Of a stretch of 64,000 nucleotides of DNA, positions 34,144-45,626 are shown piece after piece (the stretch's first letter is position 1; every line of letters starts with the position of its first letter). The notes beneath the pieces were generated by a model. That model did no database searches. It was given only the letters and a program-made list of their open reading frames with translations, and was not told the DNA's origin. Made by a program: the position numbers and the translations under genes. The DNA is from Ophioderma brevispina. Lineage: Eukaryota > Echinodermata > Ophiuroidea > Amphilepidida > Ophiodermatidae. The stretch is taken from positions 1-64,000 of the forward strand of contig JAMKCH010084951.1 of the NCBI GenBank assembly GCA_023653785.1, given 5' to 3'.

Positions 34144-37100
34144 TTGCTCACCAAGTCAGCTGCCTCACTCACCCAGTCCTCTACTCAGTCACCTACTCAC
34201 TCAGCAAGTCACCTACTCACTCATCAAGCTCACCTACTCACTCATCCAGTCACCTATTCACTCTCAAGTCACCTACTCCTTCATCAGTCACCTACTCATC
34301 CTCAAGTCACCACCTACTCACACTCACCAAGTCATCTACCCACTCATCAAGTCCTCTACTCACTCACCAAGTCATCTACTCACTCACCAATCCTCTACTC
34401 ACTCATCAAGTCATCTACCCACTCATCCAGTCATCTACTCACTCATCAGGTCATCTACTCACTCATCAGGTCATCTACTCCTCACCAGGTCCCCTCTCAC
34501 TCACCAAGTCCCCTACTCACTCATCAAGTCACCTACTCACTCATCAAGTCACCTACTCACCTCACCAAGTCATCTACTCATCAGGTCATCACTCACTCAT
34601 CAGGTCACCTAACTCACTCACCAGGTCACCTACTCACTCACCAGGTCACCTACTCACTCATCAGGTCACCCACCACTCATCAAAGTCACCTACTACTCAT
34701 CAAGTCCCCTACTCACGCATCAGGTCACCTACTCACTCACCAATCATCTACTCACTCACCAGGTCACCTACTCACTCACCAAGTCACCTACTTCACTCAC
34801 CAAGTCACCTACTCACTCATCATTCCCTACTCACTCATCAAGTCACCTACCTTCAATAATTACCTCCTCACTCACCAAGTCATCTACTCACCAAGTTACC
34901 TACTCACTCACCAAGTCCCCTCCTCCTCATCAAGTCATCTACTCACTCCAAGTCACCTCCTCACTCATCGGTCACTACTCCTCACCAGGTCACCTCCACT
35001 CATCAGTCATCTCCTCACTCACCAAGTCACCTACTCACTCACCAGTCACCTACTCCTCACCAGGTCCGCACCCTACTCACTCACCAGGTCACCTACTCAC
35101 TCATCAAGTTACCTACTCACTCATCAAGTTACCTACTCACTCATCAAGTTACCTACTCACTCATCAAGTTACCTACTCACTCATCAAGTCACTCTCACTC
35201 ACCAGGTCACCTACTCACCAGGTCCCACTCACTCAACAAGTCACCTACTCACTCACAAGTCATCTACTCATCAGGTCATCTACTCACTCATCAAGTCACC
35301 TACTCACACATCAAGTCCACCTACTCCTCATCAAGTCACCTACTCACTCACCCCTTTTCCCCCCCCATCTCTCACGCCCCCTGTCCACCTACTCACTCAC
35401 CAAGTCACCTACTCACTCACCAGTCACCTACTCAATCAAGTCACTACTCACTCAATCAATCACCTACTCACTCATAGTCACCTACTCACTCACCAACGTC
35501 ATCTACTCACTCATCAAGTCACCTACTCACTCACCAAGTCACCTACTCACTCATCAAGTTACCTACTCACTCATCAAGTCACTACTCATTCACCAAGTCA
35601 TCTACTCATCAGGTCATCTACTCACTCATCCGTCACCCTACTCACTCACCCAGTCACCTACTCACTCATCAAGTTACCTACTCACTCACCAAGTCTCTAC
35701 TCACTCACCCAGTCACCTACTCACTCACCAAGGTCACCTACTCCCTCACCAAGTCCACCTACTCACTCAGTCACCTACGCACTCATCAATTCACCTACTC
35801 ACTCATCAAGTCACCTACTCACTCACCAGTCAGCTACTCACTCATCAAGTCACACTACTCACTCACCAAGTCACCTACTTCACTCATCAAGTCACCTACT
35901 CACTCCATCAAGTCACCTACTCACTCACCAAGTCACTTACTCACGCATCAAGTTCCCCTACTCACTCATCACGTCACCTACTCCCGCTCAGGAAGTCACC
36001 TACTCATTCATCAAGTTACCTACTCACTCGCGCACGTCATCTCACTCACCGTACCCTCATTCACCAAGTCATCTACTCACTCATCAAGTCACCTCCTCAC
36101 TCATCAAGTCCTCTACTCCCTCACCAAGTCACCTACTCACTCCACCAGGTCACCTACTCACTCAAGTCACCTCCTCACTCATCCAGTCATCTACTCACTC
36201 ACCAAGTCACTACTCACTCAACCTCAGGTCACTACTCACTCACCAAGCCACCTACTCACTCATCAAGTCATCTACTCACTCACTCAGTCACCTACTCACT
36301 CACCAGGTCACCTACTCACTCCCAGGTCAACCTATCCTCACTCATCAAGTCACCTACTCACTCACTCACAGGTCACCTATTCACTCACCAAGTCACCCAT
36401 CAAGCCACCTACTCACTCATCAAGTCACCTCTCACTCACCAGTCCCTACTCACCAGGTCACCTACTCACTCGATCAAGTCACCTACGCACTCACCTCACC
36501 AGGCCACCTATTCATCAGCCATTCACCTACTCACTCACCAAGCCACCTACTCACTCATCAAGTTACCTACTCACTCATCAAGTTACCTACTCACTCACCA
36601 AGTTCACGCTAACTGCACTCCTCAAGTCACCTACTCACTCACTCACCAGTCACCTATTCACTACCATGTCACTACTCCCTCACCAAGCAACCTACTTCAC
36701 TCACACTCCTCAATCATCTACTCACTCACAAGTCACTACTCATTCAGCCACCTACTCACCACCAAATCACCGACTCACTCATCAAGTCATCTACCCACTC
36801 AACAGTCACCTAAAAAAAAAAACTCACGCCCCAAGTCATCTACCCACTCATCAAGTCACCATTTTCACGCCCAAGTCATCTACTCACTCACCAAATCACC
36901 TACTCACTCATCAAGTCACTACCCACTCATCAGTCCCTATCTCACTCACCAGTCTCTACTCACGCATCAGTCATCCTATTCACTCACCGGTCCCTACTCT
37001 CTCACCAAGTCACCTACTCACTCATAAAGTCACCTACTCACTGTCAAGTCACCTACTCCCTCACCACGTCATCTACTCACTCCCAGGTCCCTACCTCACT

Positions 37101-37899
37101 CACCATGTCACCTACTCACTCACCAGGTCATCTACTCACTCATCACGTCACCTACTCACTCATCAGTCACCTAACTCATTCCACCAAGTCCCACTCACTC
37201 ACAAGTCCCTACTCACTCACCCAGTCACCTACTCACTCATCAAGTCACCTACTCACTCATCAAGTCACCTCTCACTCATCAAGTCACCTACTAACTCATC
37301 AAGTCACCTACTCCCTCCCAAGTACACCTACTCACCACAAGTCACCTCACTCACTATCAAGTCATCCTATCCCTCATCAAGTCACGCTACTCAAATTCAC
37401 CAAGTCATCTACCCCTCACGAGTCCTCTACTCACTCACCAAGTCGCCTACTCACTCATCAATCACCTACTCCCTCTCACGTCCGACCTACTCATTCCCAA
37501 GCCCCCCCACTCACCTACTCACCCACCCAAGTCCCTACTCACTCATCCTTCACCTACTCAAAGTCATCAAGTCACCTACTCACTCACCAAGTCATCTACT
37601 CACTCATCAAGTCACCTATCACTCATCAAGTCATCACTCACTCATCCACGTCACCTACTCACGCATCAAGTCACTACTCACTCATCAGTCACCTCTCATC
37701 CTCAGTTACCTACTCCTCCCAAGTCATCTACTCACCAAGTTACCTACTCACGCACAAGAGAAAGAAACCAAGTCCCACCTACTCAACTCTCAATTCATCT
37801 ACTCACCTCACCAAGTACCTACTCCTCATCATCACCTACACATTCCAGCAAGTCACCTACGCTCACCAGTTGCTACTCATTCACCAAGTCATCTACTAA
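34144..37899. repeat. 3.75-kb minisatellite, 20-bp unit 'tcacctactcactcatcaag'
   Basis: About 180 head-to-tail copies of a 20-bp unit. The main variants are 'catcaag', 'caccaag', 'caccagg' and 'atctactc'. Short indels are frequent, and one patch of A9 lies at ~36813. The plus strand is almost G-free and rich in C, T and A. The unit has no stop codon in any plus-strand frame, while its complement contains TAG and TGA, so very long plus-strand frames arise automatically and survive indels. Those frames encode THSSSHLLTHQVTYSLIKSP-type repeats and are not a protein. Purity is highest around 35.08-35.18 and 36.54-36.60 kb. Confidence 0.96.
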
Positions 37900-39256
37900 C
37901 TATTCAAAAGTGTTGTCATTTTCCTTTCCGACAGAACATGGGCCTGTGTTATAGAGTCATTTATTGGAGGCAGTCATTTCCCCAACCAAAAATTCAATAA
38001 AACACAAATACCCCAACATCTTGTCCTATCTGTAACGATGTCTACGGTTACACTTTCAATTAGTGAGATGTTAATAAGCACAAACGACACATATATCCTG
38101 CTTAAATTGTCCCAGAAAAAATACTATTGGGTCAAGTGAGTGATAGAAAACACCAAAAAACATGTCGTTACGTCTTAATCGCATGTCCATGTGATCCACT
38201 AGTCCCCTCCGATACCCCGATAAGCCTGGACATTTTAGCCTATATAAGACTGTAGTGCACACTAAGCCCCGTGGAATTGCTTATACGTCTAGCTGTCCAT
38301 TTAGTTCACCCAATCAATAAGATTTATTTCTGGGCCAGTGAAGCATAAGATATCCCTCGTGAGGCCTGTGAATTTTCATGTGTGGAGGCTATAGATCTGT
38401 CACTGCGTGGACATATGATGTACGAGTTGTTTTTGGTCATACTTGGTCAGCATGTGGGGCTGTTGGCGCTGCAATTAACCTAATCTTAACGGGAAGCTCT
38501 TAATCTTTTAGAAATAATTATAATGCAAGGGTGGACAAGAGAAAATTGTCCATCAGGGGCTCATTAGGCGTGTTAGCATGTTGACCATTATACCCAAAAT
38601 AGTTGAATGGACCGGAAGTAATTCATGTTATGATGGGGTAAAGATTGCTACACAATAATATATGGTCACTAAATGTAATACAGACAGTAGAATCAAAAGG
38701 TTAGCGATGACTATTTATGTTGAGAAATTTTCATCAAAATTGCTTTAATGCAGGCAATTGCAGGAAATGACTGGAAAGGTGCTTTCGTCTGCCAAGATCT
38801 TGATCCCTTAAAGTCATTGATTCATATATGAAGACCGTAATGCACTTTGTAACATCCTCTGTCGAAAAAAAAAAACCTCCGACAGTAACTGTATAATTGA
38901 TTTTTTTTTGTTTTTTCTCTCCCGGGTGGTACAAGAATTAATAGTTGTAAGGATAAATCACCTAACCCTAAAGTCTATGGTTCTAAGCCTATCTCCAGAG
39001 AGGAAGCTTGTAGAGAAAGGAAAGGGGTAAAGGTAAAGGCTAAAGAGATTGGAAATCCGTGTTGGAGGGAAGTCGAACAAGGGACTCTGGACGCACAATT
39101 TTCATGAGTAGGCATGGCCAAGCACGAAGGGAGTTTACTGCCCTGGCCAGCAATTTCCGTGCCCATATGAGTGTTGGGGCATGCGTCATCGCATCTTTTG
39201 GGACTTAGTGAATTTATCTTAGCTCATTGGGTGCTAGTGAGTTTTGGTCGGAAGGG
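37900..39256. other. Unassigned DNA
   Basis: No gene, paired element ends or tandem repeats recognised. Confidence 0.4.
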
Positions 39257-39260
39257 TTAA

Positions 39261-39500
39261 AGAGACACAAGGAACACGATACCCAGAAAATTGCTGACAC
39301 CCATTTGTTAAACTGGGTTTAGGCCTATTTAGAATGCTGTCAATGAATTAATCACACGGAAGTGAAAAGTTCCAAACTTAGTTTTTGGTTTTTCTTTTCT
39401 ACTTGGTTTTCCTATCACCCCCCTGAACATTTTCAATTGGTGAAAACTATTAAATTTAGAGAAATGTTATTCTCAGAAAAAAAATCTCCTTATGCTTTCA
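39261..39500. mobile_element. TTAA-type MITE, family K, truncated copy 4
   Basis: Follows TTAA at 39257-39260 with 'agagacacaaggaacacgat', then 'tgggtttaggcctatttaga' + 'atgctgtcaatg', where family K has 'tggcttatttggaatgctt'. It ends near 'agaaaaaaaatctcct', similar to the family's right-end 'aaaaaatctcctcc'. The middle is shortened. Confidence 0.55.
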
Positions 39501-39639
39501 CCAGACAACCACCTCTACTGAATCCATTCTTTGGTATACCACGGGGGGGACATAGTCATAGTGAAGGGCTATGGTCTTTGGAGCATAACCCTTGGCTGGG
39601 CACAACAGCCATTCTTAAACAGGTGAAAATGTAAGCAAT

Positions 39640-39895
39640 CTCATTGGCTGATGCCGGGTTCAATTCGACAATTGAAACCCGGTAGTACGCGCGCGTATTG
39701 TTGATTTTTAGGTTCCGAAGCGCCTCGCGTTTTTTTTTCCCCATACCGCGTTTGTTATGTTCGCGCGCGCCTGCCAACGTTGCTCTCGTTGCGTATGGTC
39801 ATTGCGTTCACCGGGTTTTTTCCATGTTGCGTCTCGGGTGGTGGCAGTCCTTTCTTGTTGTATTTAACCGTAATTGGGTTAAATATGACCTTAAA
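39640..39895. other. CpG-dense segment with an inverted repeat
   Basis: Locally rich in CpG ('gtacgcgcgcgtattg', 'ttcgcgcgcgcctgcc'), unlike the surrounding AT-rich DNA. It starts at 39654-39682 with the imperfect palindrome 'ccgggttcaattcgac' / 'aattgaaacccgg'. It could be a promoter-like island or a young mobile element; I see no exon with a recognisable product. Confidence 0.4.
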
Positions 39896-39957
39896 TGATA
39901 AAGCTGTTTAGAATGAGATAACTGTATGATTTTGGAACCTTTACTCTTTTTATTTTA

Positions 39958-40054
39958 ACACGAATTGAAACACATTATTTTTGCGTGGAAGAACTCGGCC
40001 CTCCGGCCTGTTCTTCTCACTTCAAATAATGGTATCGCCTTGTTCAATTCGTGT
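39958..40054. repeat. ~97-bp hairpin element
   Basis: 'acacgaattgaa' pairs with 'ttcaattcgtgt', 'cattattttt' with 'aaataatgg', and 'ggaagaac..ggcc' with 'ggcctgttcttc', folding around a 'ctcc' loop. A few unpaired bases break the stem. It may be a tiny foldback element. Confidence 0.7.
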
Positions 40055-40149
40055 AAGAAGTACCGGTTCCCAAAATCATCCTTTTATTCTCAATGGGGGA
40101 GAAAGAAACTAAATTCAAGTTTAGTCATGGTATATCAGCCATCAAAGAC

Positions 40150-40275
40150 CTGGAAGAAAAGCTTAGGAGGTGTATTCATGTTATATCATGTAATGAGCCA
40201 ATCATAGATACTGTAAGAACGGCTTAGAGGTTGTATTCATGTTATATCATGTAATGACCATGAGATACTGAAGAA
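40150..40275. repeat. Short tandem duplication
   Basis: 'aagcttaggaggtgtattca' + 'tgttatatcatgtaatga' at 40158 recurs as 'cggcttagaggttgtattca' + 'tgttatatcatgtaatga' at 40219, an offset of about 60 bp. Confidence 0.7.
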
Positions 40276-40298
40276 GTTGGTAGAATTAAGAAGGTTAA

Positions 40299-40668
40299 AG
40301 AAACCTCGTGATCCACCCAAAAGGTTAAAATATCTTGGAAATTTGCAGGATATAGCTTAAAAGTGAACGATTAGAGTCGACTCTATACTAATAAGTTATA
40401 TTTCACTGAAAAATTGACAGAAAAAGGAGAAATAGCAGTGTATCAAATACACTGAATCTCCATTCATTAATGTGATGTAGTAAAAGTGATCCGTACTGAC
40501 AGTATTGACTAAAATATTTGATTTGTCCTTATTAGGTTGCATTGGTTCTATCACTTTGCAGGTGTTTTTTTTTGTGCCTTTAGGATACCTATACTGTTAC
40601 AAAAAGGCAAAAATCTGATTTTTGATGATTTTTTTTCGATTTTGGATTTAGCAATCACCGATAGTGCC
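40299..40668. mobile_element. TTAA-flanked MITE, family J, copy 2
   Basis: A 370-bp element between TTAA at 40295-40298 and 40669-40672. The right end 'gcaatcaccgatagtgcct' is inverse to the 'cactatc.gtgat' ends at 7.6 and 55.15 kb. Shared internal blocks are 'tttgcaggatatagcttaaa' + 'agtgaacgat' and 'aaaatctgatttttgatg'. Confidence 0.75.
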
Positions 40669-40819
40669 TTTAACAGTGGAAAAAAAAAACACTTTATATG
40701 GCAGCACTCACAGTGTCATTACTGAACAGAACATAGCCTTTTTAAAATCCTCTAGCATCACTTTAAATATATTACTTTTCATGTCTTATCTAGCACATTC
40801 TGTTAGCTGTGATAAAACC

Positions 40820-41659
40820 CATAGGGTGTTTTTGAACCAATCCCATAATGCATTTCAAGTTTCCTATACTGTACGACAAAAGCTCATGTCAGTACATACG
40901 GATAAAAAGTGTACAAGAGGCTAGAGGCCACAAAAAATTTCATAATAATGCTACAAATTCCCTAAGTATAACACTTTGGGGACAAAATGAGTGTAAAAGT
41001 CATTGTTGTTATGTTTTAAAGCAATATTAGCACATTTTTTGAAGAGCGCCCCCAATTTTCAAAATTTGATATTGTTGCACAGTCACGTTGGTAATTGTCT
41101 AGGAAACTATACCTGCGAACAAGAATGCTAAAAAATGCGTATTTATCACAAAATAATCGATTTTGTAATTAGAATTGGGATCCCAGATTGGACTTAACGG
41201 CAGAGCTGGAAATGCCACGTTTATGTCCGTCCATGATGAAATAGTGCCACCTCTATAGAAAATAACCTCTAACTTGACTTACCTGAACTATTAAAACAAC
41301 CAATGGATGAGCGTAGACACGTACATGGTGCTATTACCCGGTTATTTCACATTGGAAGGCCGTTTCCAGCAGCCCGTGAATTATTATCGGGGATCCCCGA
41401 TAATAATTATTCTAGTACAAAATTCCTTCGTTTGTGACACATAGACATTTTCGAGCTTAACCATTCGCAGGTATAGTTTACTAGCCAGTTACCAATACAA
41501 CCGTGTAAAAATCTCCAAATTTTTGAAAAATTGGGGGCGCTCTTCAAAAAATGTGCTAATATTGCTTTAAGAATAGGATTTTGGTGGGATCACATGACCC
41601 TATTGAGGTGATATTTTCCAAAACTGTTGCATTGTGGGATTGACTCAATACACCCTCTG
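40820..41659. mobile_element. Mutator-like MITE, family E, copy E, split by a nested MITE
   Basis: Left piece 40820-41019 starts CATAGGGTGTTTTTGAACCA (first bases mutated from CAGAGGG) and runs to 'aaatgagtgtaaaagtcatt'. The right piece starts at 41567 with 'ttaagaataggattttggtg' and ends 'actcaatacaccctctg'. Joined, they follow the internal order of copies B and C. Candidate duplications are GATAAAACC and GGTAGAAAC (6 of 9). The 547-bp family F element sits between them. Confidence 0.88.
41020..41566. mobile_element. TTAA-flanked MITE, family F, copy 2 (nested)
   Basis: A 547-bp element beginning AGCAATATTAGCACATTTTT and ending in the exact-looking inverse, 'aaaatgtgctaatattgct'. It lies between TTAA at 41016-41019 and 41567-41570. 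It interrupts a family E MITE at its internal 'gtgttaagaatagg', so a single TTAA existed there before insertion. Inverted similarity extends through 'gaagagcgcccccaatttt' and 'aaaattgggggcgctcttc'. A further internal hairpin, 'attatcggggatccccgata', lies near 41391. Confidence 0.93.
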
Positions 41660-42039
41660 GGTAGAAACCAGCCACAGTGGTTGCAGACAACTGAACCATA
41701 ACTTACACACAGCTAAAATTAGACTAGGCAGTGTTCTGATGTATACCGGTATCCTTCACTTCAAGAATGAAATTAGTCTTTCTTCAAGTACAGGTGGAAA
41801 CGGAAGGTGATTGCGTGACTTCCCAGAGAAATAAAGACTGCGGGACTAAGTGGACTTGTTAACTGCTTGTTTTGTGGATATATAAAAAATGATGACCAAA
41901 AGGAATGCCTAAGATTATTTTATTATGGAATCTATACGCAACCATGTTTTATGTTATTCATATATCAATTAATCAATTAATAATAACTGTTGAAAAAAAC
42001 CAACAGGTGCTTGTCTGTTAACACCCATTAATTAACTCG

Positions 42040-42425
42040 TGAAAGTGGCGTGGCTAGTGGCTTAGAAGCTTACCTTCTGGATACAAAGGGGTCCTCGGTT
42101 CGAATCGCAGTGGGACCACTTGCTGATTTTAATTTCGGGTAATCAATTTGGGATTTAATTTGGTATAAAAGTATGATCAAACCTGAATACCATTTATCCA
42201 TGGTTTCATTTGAAAATGGGCAAAGGAACCCATGAAAGCTTGCACTTCCCATTCTGTGTGTGTTTGGTTAGTTCGGATGTTGCAACATGGCACTGTTTAA
42301 ACTGCTGCCTCAAAGTTGCATTGTTTTTTCTGTGTCTAGTAATTATTAAGTGTTAAGTCTCTACGCAATTTGGCCTACGGGCCACGTTGGTGATAAAATA
42401 AAACCTTGATTATTATTTTTATTAT
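42040..42425 (+). mobile_element. tRNA-derived SINE
   Basis: The head is tRNA-like, with A-box-like 'gtggcttagaagc' (~42057) and B box 'ggttcgaatcgc' (42097-42108). The outer stem 'gtggc...gaccac' is partly kept. After a ~250-bp body it ends 'gataaaataaaaccttgatt' and (att)n, a typical SINE 3' end. A true tRNA gene is unlikely, because the anticodon arm does not fold cleanly and a SINE tail follows. Confidence 0.7.
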
Positions 42426-42600
42426 TACATCTATTAACTTGTTGCATGTATTTTAAGTATCTATGCCAAGTTGGAAGGTCAAGATCGGGATCAAGATCAG
42501 AATCCAGGGTCAGAGTCTATTGAGTGATCAGGGCAAATATTTAAGCTCTAGCAGTCTTCAGTACCCACCACATTTTACCATGTTGGTGATTGGCTCAAAC

Positions 42601-42900
42601 CATGCAGGGTGTTGAATCAATTCCCACTATGCATACAGCAATGTTCCTATACTGTACTGTACTACCGCATGTCAGACTTAGTGATAAGAAGTGTTCCAAA
42701 AGTTTAAAGAACCAAAAAGATATTTCATAATCATGGCAAAAAATCCCTTTAAGTACTAATGTTTTTGTGCTATAAAATAATGGCATTAAAGTCAGGTTTT
42801 TTATGTGTTAAGTATAGGATTTTATGTGATCACGTTGACCCTATTGAGTGAAATTTCCCAAAAACTGGGCATTGTGCGGATTGACTCAAAACACCCTGTG
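42601..42900. mobile_element. Mutator-like MITE, family E, copy C
   Basis: A 300-bp element starting 'catgcagggtgttgaatcaa' (CAGAGGG altered by a small indel) and ending 'tgactcaaaacaccctgtg'. It is flanked by a perfect 9-bp duplication GGCTCAAAC (42592-42600 and 42901-42909). Internal order is the same as copy B. Confidence 0.9.
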
Positions 42901-42963
42901 GGCTCAAACAATCACCTAAGTTACCATGCTGACAAGGCGATAAAGAACGTCACAGGAGGGTAA

Positions 42964-43385
42964 GGCATAAAAAAAAAAAAAATATGTTGTTTGGCCCGTA
43001 ACGGAGAGGAAAAAATATCAGGTTTGGCTCGGTCGGTCGATTTTTTAATTTTAATTTTTTTTTTTAGATCTTCTTAATGTTTACTCTAAATGAATTACAA
43101 GATGATACTATTTAGAAGCTTTTTTCAAAATGCACATAGCAAAGATCTTTTATTTATTGTAGTGTTGCTTGTTGTCTTGTTTGTATCTTTTTTCGTCTTT
43201 GTGTTGGTCAAAAAAAAATTTTTTTTTAAATTGTGGATGAAAATATAATGGGTTGGTCGGCAGAATATTTTTTTATTTTGTGCTAATTTGCATAAAACTT
43301 TTGAGTCGGCAGGTTTTTGGGTCGGTCAGTACGCCAAAAAAACAATTTCTGTCAGGGTATGCCAAACAACAATTTTTTTTATGCC
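42964..43385. mobile_element. PIF/Harbinger-like MITE, family M, copy 1
   Basis: A 422-bp element flanked by TAA (42961-42963 and 43386-43388). The left end GGCATAAAAAAAAAAAAAAT then 'gttgtttggc' is inverse to the right 'tgccaaacaacaattttttt' + 'tatgcc'. Long A/T runs and 'ggctcggtcggtcg' / 'gggtcggtcag' are shared with copy 2 at 56.65 kb, which has nearly the same length (420 bp). The TAA duplication fits PIF/Harbinger. Confidence 0.82.
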
Positions 43386-44690
43386 TAAACTGCAAATAAA
43401 AATTAACAAAGTTCAGAAGGATTATAGATGGAAAATCTTTACATAGTCAAAAACTTCCTATTTTTAATTAGAAAAATAGGCTTGAGAAAATTGAGTATTT
43501 TAACAATCAGTAAATCCCATCATAAGAGTTTGTTACTTCATTACAGAAGTGTGTCAGCAAGGAGGAAACTGGCTCTACCCAACACTTGATGAGGTACTAG
43601 CTATCTCAGTAGACAGCAATGATTGGATAAATGATTGAGGCCAATTTGTGATGTCTACATGGTACAAAGCCATACTGACCTGGGAGATAGATGTATACTG
43701 TAAGGGCTTACTTATTGATGTCAATGAATTAAGCAGACTTCAGAAGCTTTGAATGAATCTTTGATCAGCTATTTTTTAATGAGAATTAAGACAGCACCAA
43801 TATAAAATCATTCCTACATAAGGCCATGTCACTAATCACATTACAAAGAAAACTAAGCGTAGCCACTGACTGATTATAAAACCTCCTCCAATCCTAAGGC
43901 CAAGACTTAACTCTAAAATACTCCTAATCACATGCAAGAAAACTACGGAGTAGCACTGACATACAAATACATTCCCATGAGAAACCACTTCAATGTTCAT
44001 AATCACTTTTGTTGTAGATCCAGTCTTTTAACTTTCAAAGTTTTCGTTATTTTTTTTTTTGAGGGGGGGGTTAAAATTAACAATATTTGTTAACCACATT
44101 TTGATATTTGATACCTGTTTTCTTGTTTTTAGTTATATTGCCATTTAAAATGTCTTAGCTTATGGTGTTCATTTGGAACACAAGTTTGATTAGCTCCACT
44201 CCCACTTGGCTCAATTTCTCGGCCACGAATCGCTTAGTAAAGATCAATGATCAGGTACTATACAATGAAAATGCATAAGATGATAATTGAATGAAAGTTA
44301 TTAAGCTTTCCTCAGCTCTTTCTCCAAAACTTTGCTCGGCTAGTATAAATAACTTGATTGGCGAAACTTGGATTAGGATAAACTTGATATAATAGGATAA
44401 TTAGGATTACACTCCATGGCTCAGCAGTGTATCCAAATATTCAACAAACACTTTAAAAGGGGACCCCAAAACACTTTCTGAAGGAAAAACACCCCAACTA
44501 TTTTAGGGAAAAGGTTAAGTTGTACGATTACAGTACAGTCAAATTTTGTGCAAAAAGGTGAAGATCAAGCATATGGTTGTTGGATACTTCAACTGAATTA
44601 GAGTAAAAAATATGCAATTGAAATATGTTACGGGAGGTATATCACAAGTTTCATGACATGTAAATAAATATAAATTTGTATTTTTACATA
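43386..44690. other. Unassigned DNA with a core-like singleton and a local duplication
   Basis: At 43599-43620 'ctatctcagtagacagcaat' resembles the core of arrays 1-3 as a single copy. At 43826-43965 'cactaatcacattacaaaga' + 'aaactaagcgtagccactga' recurs as 'cctaatcacatgcaagaaaa' + 'ctacggagtagcactgac', a local ~95-bp duplication. No gene is recognised. Confidence 0.5.
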
Positions 44691-44699
44691 AATAATTAT

Positions 44700-45000
44700 A
44701 TTACAAAAAAGATGTGTTGGATCGAATGGATTACCCTGTTGACTTCCAAAGACCTTGAATTATAATTCTGCTTAATAATGGTTGCCCGGTAGCCTCTAAT
44801 ATCAAGCAGACTTAGGCTTATGATAGCCCTTCTAACAGTCCCTGTTTCAGCTCCCCATTGGGCATGAAAACAGAGGCAAGTGAGGTCAAGAGCATCACCC
44901 AAGTGCACAGCAATTGGCTGCACCAGGGCTCGAACCCACAAACTTTAGATCATGAGTTGGTCATCAGACTACACATGACAGTCACATGTCCTAATTTGAG
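44700..45000 (-). mobile_element. Probable tRNA-derived SINE
   Basis: On the minus strand the B box 'gggttcgagccc' (44926-44937 as complement) is preceded by a degenerate A-box-like 'tgtagtctgatgacc'. The body continues 'cacttgggtgatgctcttga' to 'ggtaatccattcgatccaac'. Its body is unrelated to the SINEs at 22.4 and 42.0 kb. An apparent 81-codon frame across it is incidental. Confidence 0.55.
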
Positions 45001-45194
45001 GTATCTTTTAACTTTTGATAGGTTCATTTCATGAACTGCTAACCACTTTTCAAAATGAAAAAAAACCTTTTTTTGGAATGTACCAAAGATAACATCTTAT
45101 TTCTTAACTTTGCTACTACACATTTTCATGTCATTTGTCATGCTGGATTTGACACATTTTGAAGATTAAAAAATACATCGGTCCTCGGACCGCT

Positions 45195-45626
45195 TGTGTC
45201 GCCTGCCGTCGTGGTTAGTGAATGATAGGCCTAGCATGACCTTTAACCTTGATATGTGACCATGGACCTCATAAACAAATAAGGGTTTGCATGTAAACAC
45301 CATAAACCAAGTTTGGTTCCAATTGAACTTCCAACTTTTCAGATGAGGTCGATTTTACATTTTCAGCCTATTTTACAACTTGACCTCACATGACATTTGA
45401 CCTTGGTATGTGACATTTAACCTCATCAACAAATGGGGGATGCCAAGTTGCACCTGTGACAGAAGTTTGATTGAAATCCATCAATGTATGTGGATATTAC
45501 AGGCAAATGTTAACCCTTTTTCACAACAACAGACATCAACAACAACTGACAACAGACATCAACAGACATCAACAGTGGACAAAGTGATCCCTATGTGTCT
45601 TCCTGCCTCAAGGCAGGTGACTCATA
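45195..45626. mobile_element. Family N dispersed element, copy 2 (best preserved)
   Basis: The left end 'tgtgtcgcctgcc' is inverse to the right-end sequence 'ggcaggtgactca' (older form 'ggcaggcgacaca' at 17.55 kb). Inside are repeated TGACCTTTGACC-like words ('acatttgaccttggtatgtg', 'catgacctttaaccttg'), then 'aactgacaacagacatcaac' repeats, then 'gtgatccctatgtgtcttcc'. It is probably a non-autonomous DNA element of about 430 bp. The target duplication is not resolved. Confidence 0.65.

Noticed and set aside
34144..36612. 822-codon open frame (His/Ser/Thr/Leu-rich repeats)
   Set aside because: It is the translation of a 20-bp minisatellite with no stop codon in any forward frame. It has no non-repeat domain, no signal peptide and no splice context.
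36666..38000. 444-codon open frame and the overlapping 264-codon frame
   Set aside because: Same 20-bp minisatellite; two different frames are open over the same DNA, which shows the openness is compositional.
42050..42122. Functional tRNA gene
   Set aside because: A and B boxes are present, but the cloverleaf does not fold properly and the sequence continues into a SINE body with an (att)n tail.
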